Part shown: positions 27,571 to 36,568 of the stretch, in pieces | Position numbering within the stretch: position 1 is the stretch's first letter | Layout of the letters: each line of letters opens with the position of its first letter | Assembly (NCBI GenBank): GCA_030583925.1 | Contig: CP129482.1 | Span: 3,698,001-3,762,000 of the forward strand | From: Anaerolineales bacterium | GTDB lineage: Bacteria > Chloroflexota > Anaerolineae > Anaerolineales > Villigracilaceae | Length of the DNA: 64,000 nucleotides | Direction of reading: 5' to 3' | The notes under the pieces: model-generated | What the model saw: only the letters and a program-made list of their open reading frames with translations | What the model was told of the DNA's origin: nothing | The model's database searches: none | Position numbers and translations under genes: made by a program

Positions 27571-28623
27571 TTAACGCTTGATTGCCCTGACCGAAAATCC
27601 ACTTTCCTGCTCGTGAAACCATTGAACAGACAAATCCGCCTCTTCACACCATTGACGCACTTCCTCTGCGGTTTGACGGTGAGCGTATCGGGGGCGGTAC
27701 CAATCAAAATTTACGTGTGTATTCTCCTCGAATGTGAGCGCCTCGTTCCAGTATAATTTCGCAAAATTCCAATAGATCAATCGCTGCACGTTTTGCGAGC
27801 CCGCCTGTATGCCAAGTAGCGGGATATCCTCTTCAACAAGGATATCCGCTTTTGCCTCCCAGAGGCTTTTTCCCAAATGAGTTAGGGAGCGCATGACATC
27901 CCATGCCGCCTCATCGGACAAGGCAGCGATTTGCTCCCGAATATAATCATCGGCAAACTCACGAATCGGACCCTTTTTTCGATACACATAAAAATGAAAT
28001 TCTCCACCACTGGAGAGCACACGGGAGCCAGATAAAATGGCCAGGCGGGTCGATGGAGTGTGATGTAACACGCCTTGGGATATTATCGCATCGAAACTAC
28101 CGTCCCGAAACGGTATGGCCAATGCATCGCCCTGGACAAAGTGGGTATTTGGCAAATGTTCCAGATTCCCCTTCGCAACATCAACAGCCTGGGTTATATC
28201 CATTCCAACCCACATGGCGCGGCCATTCCACGCTGTATCCCGCAACCAGGAAGAGGATGCATAGCCTCTTCCACAACCCAGATCCAATATTCTAGTTTTT
28301 TCGGCGAAATAGGTGGCGCGATCCTTTTCAGAGGAAAAACCGAAATTTTCCACAAGCCAGGTTGAATAGGTTTTTTGTGCAATCTCAGAACTAAAGGTAT
28401 CACGATCCTTCCAAAGGTATTCGAAGGCATTGCTTGTTTCTCTCTGGCCTTCATCATCAATATGGGCAAAGCGCGGAATACCATCGCTCACGGGATATAT
28501 CGTGCCGTTTTTCGCCAGCAATCTTCCAGAAATAATCTCGGAATCGCTTTGACTGTCAGCATCCATTACTAAGGGCGCTTTCGTCACCGGATCAACCAAA
28601 ATGGATAAGAGTTGTTGTTTCAT
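27571..28623 (-). CDS. SAM-dependent methyltransferase with Trm112-like N-terminus
   Basis: A 350-residue protein. Residues 1-53 (LLSILVDPVTKAPL ... GTIYPVSDGIPRFA) are the pattern of a Trm112-like domain, but the zinc-binding cysteines are absent. The methyltransferase core has ILDLGCGRGYASS at residues 112-124, GMDITQAVD, and FDAIISQGVLHHTPS. A C-terminal region of about 120 residues includes HVNFDWYRPRYAHRQTAEEV, as in methyltransferases found next to glycosyltransferases in Anaerolineae and Leptospira-type clusters (from memory, unverified). It precedes asnB copy 3 by 5 bases. Acceptor unknown. Confidence 0.8.
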   Translation of the reverse strand: MKQQLLSILVDPVTKAPLVMDADSQSDSEIISGRLLAKNGTIYPVSDGIPRFAHIDDEGQRETSNAFEYLWKDRDTFSSEIAQKTYSTWLVENFGFSSEKDRATYFAEKTRILDLGCGRGYASSSWLRDTAWNGRAMWVGMDITQAVDVAKGNLEHLPNTHFVQGDALAIPFRDGSFDAIISQGVLHHTPSTRLAILSGSRVLSSGGEFHFYVYRKKGPIREFADDYIREQIAALSDEAAWDVMRSLTHLGKSLWEAKADILVEEDIPLLGIQAGSQNVQRLIYWNFAKLYWNEALTFEENTHVNFDWYRPRYAHRQTAEEVRQWCEEADLSVQWFHEQESGFSVRAIKR

Positions 28624-28662
28624 AATCTATGCCTTTCATCATGATGTCGATGAATAAAAAAA

Positions 28663-29559
28663 TCACATAATTGCAGCCGCAATATCATCAAGACCATTTT
28701 CGAGTTTGATTTTTGTTTGAAAACTCAACAACCGGGCGGCCAGTGTCTGATCCGCGCAAAGGCAATACATGGGTTCATCTGTCTCCATGATTGTAGGTTC
28801 CAATGGCTTCCCATACATTTTCGCCGCCAGATGCACCAACTCCATTAGGGTGGTCATGACACCGGTGCCGATATTCAGCGGACCCTCCCAATCCGCGCCT
28901 GACAACGCCATCTCAATCGCCCTCGTCACATCGTCAATGTGGATGAAATCGCGTCCGCTTTGCGGACTCCCAGTAATGACCGGTTGAATCTCCTCCTTTA
29001 CCTGCCGGAGAAAAATCGTCTCCACAGTGGGTCGCGGCGTGCCGTCGGCGCTCAAACCATACACATTGAACAGCCTCAGAATCACGATCGGAAGGGCAAA
29101 CATCCGTCGGTAGGCTTCGCACCAGACCTCCGCCGAGTACTTGCTGGCGGCATAGGCAGAATCGGGATGCGGAAGATCCGCTTCCCTGTTCGGCAGGGAA
29201 GCGCGACCGCCGTAGACCTGGCTGGTGGATGCAAAAACAAATCGCTGCACACCCGTTTTTCGCACGGCCTCCAGCACCTTCAGCGTTCCCTCGGTATTCA
29301 TGCGCGAGGCGTTCAGAGGGTCGCTTGCACTTTGCCCAAGAGGCAGACAGGCGAGGTGAACAACGGCCTCCACGCCATCCAGCGCCCTTTCTACGAAAGA
29401 TTGGTCGAGGATATTGCCTGTCATCCATTCAACATCGTTCAGCAGGGAGGGTTGAGTAGACCGGCCCATGCCTCGCACCGTCCATCTCGATTTCAAAAGG
29501 GCAAGCGAAAGGTGCTGCCCGATGAAACCGCCAGCCCCGGTGATGAGCACACGATTCAT
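28663..29559 (-). CDS. NAD-dependent sugar epimerase/dehydratase (extended SDR)
   Basis: A 298-residue SDR with TGAGGFIGQHL at residues 7-17 and the catalytic segment SAYAASKYSAE (Tyr-x3-Lys), then LRLFNVYGLSADG, RDFIHIDDV and NIGTG motifs, all typical of UDP-glucose 4-epimerase-like enzymes. It lies 6 bases after another SDR and 39 bases before a methyltransferase. The short length suggests a reductase or 4-epimerase more than a 4,6-dehydratase. It is one of at least four SDRs of unknown specificity in the block. One of them may reduce the Gmd product. Confidence 0.8.
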   Translation of the reverse strand: MNRVLITGAGGFIGQHLSLALLKSRWTVRGMGRSTQPSLLNDVEWMTGNILDQSFVERALDGVEAVVHLACLPLGQSASDPLNASRMNTEGTLKVLEAVRKTGVQRFVFASTSQVYGGRASLPNREADLPHPDSAYAASKYSAEVWCEAYRRMFALPIVILRLFNVYGLSADGTPRPTVETIFLRQVKEEIQPVITGSPQSGRDFIHIDDVTRAIEMALSGADWEGPLNIGTGVMTTLMELVHLAAKMYGKPLEPTIMETDEPMYCLCADQTLAARLLSFQTKIKLENGLDDIAAAIM

Positions 29560-29565
29560 CGGCGA

Positions 29566-30516
29566 TCACATCCGCGACTTGCGCCACTCCACCACGCGGC
29601 GCAAACCGTCGAGAAGGGGCGTTCTGGCTTTGAAGCCGAGCAGCCTCTCGGCTTTTTCGGTGGTGCCGATTCGCTGGGTAACAAAACTCTGTTCCTGCGG
29701 CCGGTATTCGGGTTTCAGGGTCGAGCCGGTCAATTCCAACAGCATGTCCACCAGTTCGTTGATCGTGGTTCCCACCCCCTTGCCGATGTTGAAAAACTCA
29801 TCGGCGCAATCGGCTTTCATCCCCAGGATGTTCGCCTCCGCCACATCCTCCACATAGATAAAATCGTACATTTGCGATCCATCGCCGTAGATGATGGGAG
29901 GCTGGCCCGCAAAGATCCGATCCAGCGCCTTCATGATGACGCTCACGTAGGTGCCTTCGTAATCCATGCGCGGCCCGTACACGTTCATGTAGCGGTACCC
30001 GACATAGGGAAGTTTGTGCTGTTCATAGATGGAGCGAAACATCTGCTCGACGGCGATCTTGGTCGCGCCATACGTTGTGCGATTGTTGAACGGGTGTTCC
30101 TCAGTCATGGGCGTGAAAAGGGCGTTGCCATACACCGAGGCGGAGGAGGAATACACCACCCGCTGGATCCCGAGTTCCCGGCAGGCTTCGATCACATTCC
30201 AACTGCCCAGCACATTCACCTCCCAGGCGCTGCGCGGATCGTTGACGCATTCACCCAGCCAGAGCGAAGCCAGCAGGAAAACGCCGTCCACACCTGCCAG
30301 TTCGCGCCTCAAGGATTCTGGGTCTGTCATGGATGCCTTGACCACCCGCACCTTCGAGTCGCGCACGGCTTGGGCGAGGTTCTCATCTGTACCGCGCACG
30401 AAGTTATCGTAGACGATGATCTCCGATACCGGCTCACGGGTAAGTTGATCCACAATATGGGAACCGACTAGCCCCGCTCCGCCGATCACGGCAATTTTCT
30501 TGGAGGTTATATCCAT
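29566..30516 (-). CDS. NAD-dependent sugar 4-epimerase-like protein (extended SDR)
   Basis: A 316-residue SDR: IGGAGLVGSHIVDQL near the start, VYSSSASVYGNA containing the catalytic Ser, TTYGATKIAVEQ with Tyr-x3-Lys, YRYMNVYGPRMDY, and DFIYVEDVAEANI. This set is usual in UDP-glucose or UDP-GlcNAc 4-epimerases. It lies 3 bases downstream of the WbpA-like dehydrogenase and so directly continues the uronic-acid gene run. A 4-epimerase acting on a uronic acid would fit. That is a position-based guess. Confidence 0.82.
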   Translation of the reverse strand: MDITSKKIAVIGGAGLVGSHIVDQLTREPVSEIIVYDNFVRGTDENLAQAVRDSKVRVVKASMTDPESLRRELAGVDGVFLLASLWLGECVNDPRSAWEVNVLGSWNVIEACRELGIQRVVYSSSASVYGNALFTPMTEEHPFNNRTTYGATKIAVEQMFRSIYEQHKLPYVGYRYMNVYGPRMDYEGTYVSVIMKALDRIFAGQPPIIYGDGSQMYDFIYVEDVAEANILGMKADCADEFFNIGKGVGTTINELVDMLLELTGSTLKPEYRPQEQSFVTQRIGTTEKAERLLGFKARTPLLDGLRRVVEWRKSRM

Positions 30517-30519
30517 GGG

Positions 30520-31845
30520 CTATCCCTTCCCTACGCCATAAAAAAATTGAAGTCCGGCATCGGCTGCCGCTCCGTGATCGTAGACCTTCCTCCCATCCAC
30601 CAGGATGGGGTATCGCAGGCCGGCCTTGAACCGATTCAAATCAATCGTTTTATATTCGCTGTGCGCCACCATCACCACCGCCGCGTCGCAACCTTTGACG
30701 CGTTCGTACACATCGTGGTTGTATTCTGGAATCCACGGATCGTGAATCACCGGCTCCGCGCCAAGTTCGTAGAGACGCGCCACCAGCGAACGCGTGGGAC
30801 TGTTGCGCGTATCGTCGCTGTCTTCGAGGTAGGAATATCCCAGCACAGCGATGCGCGCATCCAGGATAGGTTTGCCCGCTTTTGCAAGCGCGTTCACCAG
30901 CAACTTGACCATGTGCAACGGCATCGAATCGTTGATTTCACGCGCGGCGGGGATCAAACGCAGGCGCACGCCTTTTTCCTCCGCGCCGTGGACGAGCAGC
31001 CACGGGTCCTTCGGGATGCAATGCCCGCCCACTCCTGCGCCAGGCAGATGCATCTGCCGTTGCGGACTTTTATTCACCAGTTCGCGCACCTTCCACACAT
31101 CGCCGCCGGCGGCTTCCGCCACCAGCGCCACCTCGTTGGCAAAGGCGATCTGCACATCGCGATAGGCGTTTTCCACAGTTTTCACCAACTCAGCCGTGAT
31201 GCAATCCGCCGGGTCGAGATCGGCTTCGACGATATTTTTATACAAGGCGATCATCGTTTCCGAAGTTTCAGGCGTCATCCCACCGACGACGCGACTCATT
31301 GTCCTGAGATTCTTGAGCAATTTACCGGGCATCACGCGCTCGGGGCAGTTACCCAGATAAAATCCTTCGTTCAACTTCTTACCGCTTTTTTCTTCGAGCA
31401 ACGGCAACACCAGGTCGTGCATCGTGCGCGGCGCAATCGTGGATTCGACAATGACCAACGCGCCGTCTTTCATAACTCCAGCCAGGCTGGAAAGCGCTGC
31501 GCGCAACGCCTCATAGCGCGGAATGTGGTTATCGTCCACCGGCGTTTCAACGGCAAGGATAAAAGCATCGCGGTCGGCCAACTCGTTGTAATCGGTCGTG
31601 GCGCGCAAACGACCCGAGGCAACGACGGTTTTTAACAACTCTGCTAACCCGGGTTCTTTCCCTTCAATGGGATTCAGTCCCTTATTGATCTTCGCAACCC
31701 GTTCGGGCAAAACATCTACGCCAAGCACGTCGAAGCCTTTATCGGCAAACAACGCGGCGACCGGCAAGCCAACATATCCCTGTCCGATGACCGCCAATTT
31801 CGCGGATTTATTTTCAAGACGAGCGCTGAGTTCGTTTAAATTCAT
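30520..31845 (-). CDS. wbpA: UDP-N-acetylhexosamine 6-dehydrogenase (WbpA/WecC type)
   Basis: A 441-residue nucleotide-sugar dehydrogenase that oxidises C6 of a UDP-HexNAc to the uronic acid with two NAD+. The Rossmann motif GQGYVGLP is at residues 21-28, TPVD at 101-104, and the catalytic Cys276 lies in GVGGHCIPKDPW. ESTIAPRTM fits the UDP-GlcNAc/UDP-ManNAc subgroup and not UDP-glucose dehydrogenase. The gene order WbpI, WbpD, WbpE, WbpB, WbpA argues for the P. aeruginosa route in which UDP-GlcNAc is the substrate. Its ATG is joined to the WbpB-like stop by a 4-base overlap (stop at 31842). Confidence 0.9.
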   Translation of the reverse strand: MNLNELSARLENKSAKLAVIGQGYVGLPVAALFADKGFDVLGVDVLPERVAKINKGLNPIEGKEPGLAELLKTVVASGRLRATTDYNELADRDAFILAVETPVDDNHIPRYEALRAALSSLAGVMKDGALVIVESTIAPRTMHDLVLPLLEEKSGKKLNEGFYLGNCPERVMPGKLLKNLRTMSRVVGGMTPETSETMIALYKNIVEADLDPADCITAELVKTVENAYRDVQIAFANEVALVAEAAGGDVWKVRELVNKSPQRQMHLPGAGVGGHCIPKDPWLLVHGAEEKGVRLRLIPAAREINDSMPLHMVKLLVNALAKAGKPILDARIAVLGYSYLEDSDDTRNSPTRSLVARLYELGAEPVIHDPWIPEYNHDVYERVKGCDAAVVMVAHSEYKTIDLNRFKAGLRYPILVDGRKVYDHGAAADAGLQFFYGVGKG

Positions 31846-32837
31846 TGTAAATCAACCACCTGATGCGAATGCCCCGATTCAACCAGGGCAAGAGAAATTT
31901 TGAGGGCGGCGAGTCCGTCCTCCCCGGTAATGGGAACCGGGGTTCCATCCTGCAAGGCTTTGAGAAACGCTTGCTGTTCCGCTTTCAACGGTTCGAAGCG
32001 CGGGATGGCGTAACGCGTCATACTGCCTTCGCTCACGCCTTTGATGGTCTGGAGCGTCGCCCATTGCACATCGTTGACGAGCGAGTTTTCATAAAAATAC
32101 AAATCCTGCGTGAGCGCGTCGGCGCGGAACATGCCGCGCTCGCCCAGCACGCACACTTCGCGAATCTTCGTCGGCGTGAGCCAGTTGATTTCGAGTCCGC
32201 CGATCACCCCGTCGGGAAAACGAAGCGTTGCCCACAGCAGATCTTCGTGGTCGGTGTGGATGCGCTGTTCGATCTCGGAGTAGACGCGCGTGGGGTCGGC
32301 GCCCGCGAGGAAACGCATGATGTCCACGTCGTGCGGCGCGAGGTCGATGACCACGCCCACATCCTGAATGCGCGTCGGGAACGGACCCGCGCGGCGGCAG
32401 AAAATTTGGTAGATGCGACCGAGTTTGCCCGCGTCCAATTTTTGTTTGAGCGCTTGCAAAGCCGGGTCGAAGCGCACCACGTGACCGATCATCAATTGCT
32501 TTTTCATCGCGCGGGCTTTTTCGATGAGGCGCGCGCCTTCGTCGAGAGTCGCCGCGATCGGTTTTTCGATCAACGCATGGCAACCCGCGTTCAACACGTC
32601 CATCGCCACCATTTCGTGCAACGCGGTCGGCACGACAACAGAGACCGCGTCCGGTTTTTCTTTTTCAAGCATCACGCGATGATCGGTGTAGGATCGAATG
32701 CCGAACTTCGACGCGGTGGAATCGGCGCGAATCGAATCGGAATCCGAGATCGCGACCAAGTCCGCTTCGGGTAGTTCGCTGTACACGCGGGCGTGATGCC
32801 TGCCCATCGTGCCGACGCCAATGACTGCGACTTTCAT
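31842..32837 (-). CDS. wbpB: UDP-GlcNAc uronate 3-dehydrogenase (WbpB/WlbA type, Gfo/Idh/MocA family)
   Basis: A 331-residue oxidoreductase: Rossmann VIGVGTMGRHHARVY at the start, the EKP motif (ALIEKPIAA, residues about 88-96), and a substrate-domain stretch VVIDLAPHDVDIMRFL, where Asp and His lie in the active site. WbpB oxidises C3 of UDP-GlcNAcA so that WbpE can aminate it. The ATG at 32837 overlaps the WbpE-like stop by 4 bases and its own stop overlaps the WbpA-like start, so the three are translated as a chain. Generic Gfo/Idh enzymes exist, but the neighbours make the WbpB role likely. Confidence 0.88.
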   Translation of the reverse strand: MKVAVIGVGTMGRHHARVYSELPEADLVAISDSDSIRADSTASKFGIRSYTDHRVMLEKEKPDAVSVVVPTALHEMVAMDVLNAGCHALIEKPIAATLDEGARLIEKARAMKKQLMIGHVVRFDPALQALKQKLDAGKLGRIYQIFCRRAGPFPTRIQDVGVVIDLAPHDVDIMRFLAGADPTRVYSEIEQRIHTDHEDLLWATLRFPDGVIGGLEINWLTPTKIREVCVLGERGMFRADALTQDLYFYENSLVNDVQWATLQTIKGVSEGSMTRYAIPRFEPLKAEQQAFLKALQDGTPVPITGEDGLAALKISLALVESGHSHQVVDLQ

Positions 32838-33919
32838 CCGTTCTTCTCCATAAAATCGTTGACCGCGCCGATGATCGTTTCAAGATCGGATGGACTCAAC
32901 GCGGGATGCACAGGCAACGACAACACTTCCGTCGTAGCAAATTCAGTTTCAGGCAGGCTTTGGTTGTAGCCCAGTTCTTTCACGTAAAAATTTTGCTTGT
33001 GGATCGGCACCGGGTAATACACCTCCGAGCCGACGCCGTTCTCATTCAAATATGTGCGAAGCGCGTCGCGTTTGCCGTTCGGGACTCGCACCGTATATTG
33101 ATGGAAGACATGCGTCTGCCCTTCGGGGACGAACGGCGTTCGGACGCCCTTCAAGTTAGCGCTCAAGAATTCGGCATTCGCGTGCCGTTGCGCGTTGAAC
33201 TTCTCCAACTTTTTGAGTTGCTCCAGACCGATCGCGGCGTGGATGTCCGTCATGCGGAAGTTGTAGCCGAGCATGTCGTGATAGTAGCGCACGCGCATCC
33301 CATGCTGTCGCAGGACGCGGCATAATTCATCAATCGCAGAATCGTTGGTCGTGATCATACCGCCCTCGGCGGAGGTCATGTTCTTGGTTGGGTACAGCGA
33401 GAACGTACCGGTCCCAAACGAGCCGACCTTCTTTCCCTTGTATTCCGCTCCATGACTCTGGCACGCGTCTTCGATAACCGCCAAGCCGTGTTTCTCGGCG
33501 ATCTTCATGATCGGGTCCATGTCGCAGGACAAGCCGTATAAATGAACGGGCAGAATCGCTTTTGTCTTTTTTGTGATGGCGGCTTCGATTTTTTCAGGGT
33601 CGAGGTTGAACGTGCGCGGGTCAATATCCACGAACACGGGTCTCGCGCCGGTGAACAATACGCTGTTCGCCGAGGCAATGAACGTGAACGCGGATGTGAT
33701 CACCTCGTCTCCTTCGCCGATTCCGTGCGCGAGCATGGCGAGGTGCAACGCGGTCGTACCAGAGGAGGAGGCGATCGCGTGCTTCACGCCGCACATCGCG
33801 GCGAAACCTTCCTCAAACGCCTTCACGCGCGGTCCCTGCGCGATGATGCCTGAATCTAAAACTTCGAGTACGGCTTGCTTTTCTTCCGCCCCCATTTGTG
33901 GTTTTGCCATGTGAATCAT
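32834..33919 (-). CDS. wbpE: UDP-3-keto-GlcNAcA 3-aminotransferase (WbpE/WlbC type)
   Basis: A 361-residue DegT/DnrJ/EryC1-family aminotransferase. Asp151 ([11 protein letters not shown]) would hold the PLP ring and Lys179 ([14 protein letters not shown]) form the Schiff base. WbpE converts the 3-keto sugar made by WbpB into UDP-2-acetamido-3-amino-2,3-dideoxyglucuronic acid. The start is placed at the ATG at 33919: it overlaps the WbpD-like stop as ATGA and has GGGAG 10 bases upstream. An open stretch of 19 codons before it lies inside the WbpD-like gene. The context of wbpD/B/A homologues is decisive, since the family has many substrates. Confidence 0.9.
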   Translation of the reverse strand: MIHMAKPQMGAEEKQAVLEVLDSGIIAQGPRVKAFEEGFAAMCGVKHAIASSSGTTALHLAMLAHGIGEGDEVITSAFTFIASANSVLFTGARPVFVDIDPRTFNLDPEKIEAAITKKTKAILPVHLYGLSCDMDPIMKIAEKHGLAVIEDACQSHGAEYKGKKVGSFGTGTFSLYPTKNMTSAEGGMITTNDSAIDELCRVLRQHGMRVRYYHDMLGYNFRMTDIHAAIGLEQLKKLEKFNAQRHANAEFLSANLKGVRTPFVPEGQTHVFHQYTVRVPNGKRDALRTYLNENGVGSEVYYPVPIHKQNFYVKELGYNQSLPETEFATTEVLSLPVHPALSPSDLETIIGAVNDFMEKNG

Positions 33920-34521
33920 TGGATCGTCTCCCATTCCTTCAAAGATACTTGATGTGTGCGTCCGCACTTTGGACATTTCAATTTCACTGTGCTGTCAGCC
34001 TGCGAATCTTTTTCAAACATCTCGCCGCACGCGCAGACGAATCCGCGTAATTTCGCCGGGTTGCCGAAGACCAATCCATGCGCGGGGACATCTTTTGTGA
34101 CTACACTGCCGGAACCGACCATCGCCCATTCACCGATGGTGATGCCACAGCGAATCGTGGAATTGGCTCCGAGCGCCGCGCCTTTTTTGATACGCGTCTC
34201 GCTCAACACCCAATCGTCCGCGGCTTTGAGCGAGCCATCCGGGTTGACGGCGCGCGGGCGCATGTCGTTGGTGAAGCAGACGTGAGGTCCGACAAAGACG
34301 CCATCTTCGATGGCTACGCCGTGATAGACCGAAACGTAATTCTGGATTTTGACGTTATCGCCGATCGGCACGCCGGCATCCACATACACGCCTTTGCCGA
34401 TGATCGAGTTCTTTCCAATTTTCACACCCTCGCGTACCTGCGCGTGATGCCAAACGCTCGAACCTTCGCCAATCTCGGCTTTGTCTGAAACTTCTGCTGT
34501 TGGATGAATTCTGATTCCCAT
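33916..34521 (-). CDS. wbpD: UDP-2-acetamido-3-amino-glucuronate N-acetyltransferase (WbpD/WlbB type)
   Basis: A 201-residue left-handed parallel beta-helix protein. Hexapeptide repeats run from residue about 7 to 150 (for example [49 protein letters not shown]). It acetylates the 3-amino group made by WbpE. A C-terminal tail has two cysteine pairs (VCACGEMF and [12 protein letters not shown]), resembling a small zinc ribbon after the helix. The gene is joined to wbpE by a 4-base overlap and follows the MarR-like gene by 11 bases. Family assignment is firm, and substrate assignment rests on the neighbours. Confidence 0.9.
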   Translation of the reverse strand: MGIRIHPTAEVSDKAEIGEGSSVWHHAQVREGVKIGKNSIIGKGVYVDAGVPIGDNVKIQNYVSVYHGVAIEDGVFVGPHVCFTNDMRPRAVNPDGSLKAADDWVLSETRIKKGAALGANSTIRCGITIGEWAMVGSGSVVTKDVPAHGLVFGNPAKLRGFVCACGEMFEKDSQADSTVKLKCPKCGRTHQVSLKEWETIQ

Positions 34522-34532
34522 TCTGAGTCCCT

Positions 34533-35000
34533 TTACTTTGATTTGATAACCATGCGATAATCTTGTCCTTGCGCTTTCAAAGTCACGCCGTTGGGCGAAT
34601 CGAGCAATCGGATTCCCGCTTCGAGGCAGGTCAGGCGCAAGATATCCACCATTTCATCATTGCCCTCGATATAGGCTTGCTTGATTCCCTTTTGGTTGAG
34701 TTCGCCCACGAAGGCTTTCGCCTTGTTACGAAAATCGCCGTACACCTTGAGCGAGTCGCGGGCGTAGTTCAACGCGCGTTGGGTGAACACAGCCATCCCG
34801 TCCGCGGTGAGATCGTATTTCAGCCGGGTGCGATCCAAATGTGAAACTTTCACCCAGCCTCGGCTGATCAGCCGCTTGATGTACCAGTTGACGCTGCCGA
34901 CGGCAATTCCAAGGCGGTCGGATAAATTCGCCTGAGTCACCATCGAGTCTTGGGCAATTTCGTTGAGTAGGGAATATTCGTGAGGTTTGATTTCTTTCAT
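34533..35000 (-). CDS. MarR/EPS-associated winged-helix transcriptional regulator
   Basis: A 155-residue DNA-binding protein. The start at ATG 35000 gives [22 protein letters not shown] at 35063 would add 21 residues without clear similarity. A winged helix spans about residues 8-80 ([19 protein letters not shown] is the recognition part, followed by [18 protein letters not shown] as the wing). The pattern matches the 'MarR EPS-associated' regulators found inside exopolysaccharide clusters. A tail of about 75 residues follows ([20 protein letters not shown]). Sitting within the run of wbp genes, it may control this same block. The ligand is unknown. Confidence 0.75.
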   Translation of the reverse strand: MKEIKPHEYSLLNEIAQDSMVTQANLSDRLGIAVGSVNWYIKRLISRGWVKVSHLDRTRLKYDLTADGMAVFTQRALNYARDSLKVYGDFRNKAKAFVGELNQKGIKQAYIEGNDEMVDILRLTCLEAGIRLLDSPNGVTLKAQGQDYRMVIKSK

Positions 35001-35078
35001 GTGAGCATTCAGTTTTTGAATTCTCACACAGAAATCATCGCCTGTCAAGCGCAACTCCCCCAACGCGTTTTCTTCAGG

Positions 35079-36143
35079 CTACGTCAGCTCAGACGACAAA
35101 ATTCCGGCGATCTGCTCTGCCGCGTGACCATCGCCGTATAATGCGGGACGCTCGCCCATCGGACGCCAACTCTCGAACAAGTTCAGGATACGCTTCGCAT
35201 CCACCCCCGCCAAACTGTTCCAGCCAGCGGAGACCGTTTCCACCCATTCGGTCTCTTCGCGCAGGGTGATGCACCGCACGCCGAGCAAGTAGGCTTCCTT
35301 TTGCATCCCGCCGGAATCGGTCAACAAGCAGTCGGCAAATTCGAGCAGTTCGACGATCTCAAGCGGACCGAGCGGCGCGGTCAGAGTCACGTTGGGGCTG
35401 GTGGAAAACTTCCACTCGTTGATTAAGTTCCGGGTCCGCGGGTGAACCGGAAAGATCACCCGCATAGGCAAGGCGCTCAGCGCGTCCAAAATGGATTTCA
35501 AGCGAACGGGGTCGTCCGTATTCCCCGCGCGATGGACGGTCGCCAGCGCGTACTTTTTCTTCTCCACGCTCAACTGCGGCAAAATGGACATTCGATTCCG
35601 AGCAAGCGCTTGGTTATGCAACAGCGTATCGTACATCACGTCGCCCACGCGGTGGACGCCTCGCGTGATGCCCTCGTTCTGCAGATTTTGGATCGCCGCG
35701 TCGGTGGGGCAGAACAAAATATCCGAGACGCGGTCGGTCAACACGCGGTTGACTTCCTCGGGCATCGTTCGGTTGAACGACCGTAAGCCTGCCTCAACGT
35801 GAGCGAGTTTGATCCCCGCTTTTGCCGCCACGAGCGCGCCCGCCAACGTGGAATTGGTGTCGCCATACACGAGGATACAATCGGGTTTGGTTTCAGCGAT
35901 AACTTTTTCGAGTTCGATCAGCATCAAGCCGGTCTGACTTCCATGACTTCCCCCTCCAATGCCAAGATTGAAATCCGGCGCGCGCATTTCCAGCTCAGCA
36001 AAAACTTGATCGGACATTTCCGCGTCGTAATGCTGACCGGTATGAATCATAATTTCGTCGAATTTCCCAGCCAGTGCGCGGGAAACCGCCGAGGCTTTGA
36101 TGAACTGGGGTCTTGCCCCCACGATGGATGCGATCTTTTCCAT
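35079..36143 (-). CDS. wbpI: UDP-sugar 2-epimerase (WbpI/WecB family)
   Basis: A 354-residue non-hydrolysing UDP-HexNAc 2-epimerase: VGARPQFIKASA at the start, VYGDTNSTLAGALVA, HVEAGLRSFNRTMPEEVNR and TVHRAGNTDD carry the conserved acidic and histidine residues of the family. Near the end LLTDSGGMQKEAYLLG fits the nucleotide site. In the wbp route WbpI epimerises C2 of UDP-2,3-diacetamido-glucuronate to the manno form. WecB (UDP-GlcNAc to UDP-ManNAc) is the other possibility, but wbpD/E/B homologues follow directly. Start chosen at ATG 36143, 14 bases after the maoC-like stop. A 10-codon longer frame overlaps maoC. Confidence 0.88.
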   Translation of the reverse strand: MEKIASIVGARPQFIKASAVSRALAGKFDEIMIHTGQHYDAEMSDQVFAELEMRAPDFNLGIGGGSHGSQTGLMLIELEKVIAETKPDCILVYGDTNSTLAGALVAAKAGIKLAHVEAGLRSFNRTMPEEVNRVLTDRVSDILFCPTDAAIQNLQNEGITRGVHRVGDVMYDTLLHNQALARNRMSILPQLSVEKKKYALATVHRAGNTDDPVRLKSILDALSALPMRVIFPVHPRTRNLINEWKFSTSPNVTLTAPLGPLEIVELLEFADCLLTDSGGMQKEAYLLGVRCITLREETEWVETVSAGWNSLAGVDAKRILNLFESWRPMGERPALYGDGHAAEQIAGILSSELT

Positions 36144-36157
36144 GGACAAATGAGTTG

Positions 36158-36568
36158 TTATTCCGGAATCCACACCTCGGCTGAGCCGGCGAGGCAGGCT
36201 TTCCCGTCCGAATTGAGAACCGTTGTATCCAAAATGAGCCGTCGCTTCTCCGCGTTGACTTGCGTCACCTTCACTTCCACCTTCACCGTCGAATCCACAA
36301 AGACCGGGCGTTTGAAAACCGAATTTTGCGAGATGTAGATCGTGCCTTCGCCGGGGAAATCCATACCCAGCGCTTTCGAGATTAACCCCGCAAGGAACGC
36401 GCCGTGGACGATGCGCTTTTTGAACGAAGTGGCGGCGGCAAACTGCTCGTCGAGGTGAACCGGGTTCAAATCGCCGACCGCGTCCGCGAAGCGATGTACA
36501 TCCTCCACTGAGATGAATCGTTCGAACGAAAAGCCGTCGCCCTCTTTGAAATCGAAGGGTCGTGTCAT
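36158..36568 (-). CDS. MaoC-like hotdog dehydratase
   Basis: A 136-residue hotdog protein with the MaoC/R-specific enoyl-CoA hydratase signature: [14 protein letters not shown] (catalytic Asp and His), [14 protein letters not shown], and [17 protein letters not shown]. Its ATG overlaps the rmlA stop as ATGA, so it is translated with rmlA. A MaoC enzyme in a sugar-nucleotide operon is uncommon. It may make or use an acyl-CoA for N-acylation of an amino sugar (for example 3-hydroxyacyl groups), or be a dehydratase for a sugar. No other lipid gene is close. Family is clear, role inferred. Confidence 0.85.
   Translation of the reverse strand: MTRPFDFKEGDGFSFERFISVEDVHRFADAVGDLNPVHLDEQFAAATSFKKRIVHGAFLAGLISKALGMDFPGEGTIYISQNSVFKRPVFVDSTVKVEVKVTQVNAEKRRLILDTTVLNSDGKACLAGSAEVWIPE

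Noticed and set aside
28939..30471. Long plus-strand open frame (510 codons) across two SDR genes
   Set aside because: It is antisense to two well-supported sugar epimerase genes, its translation shows no recognisable motif, and long shadow frames occur opposite other genes here as well (for example 1347-2282, 30547-31635 and 31863-32774).
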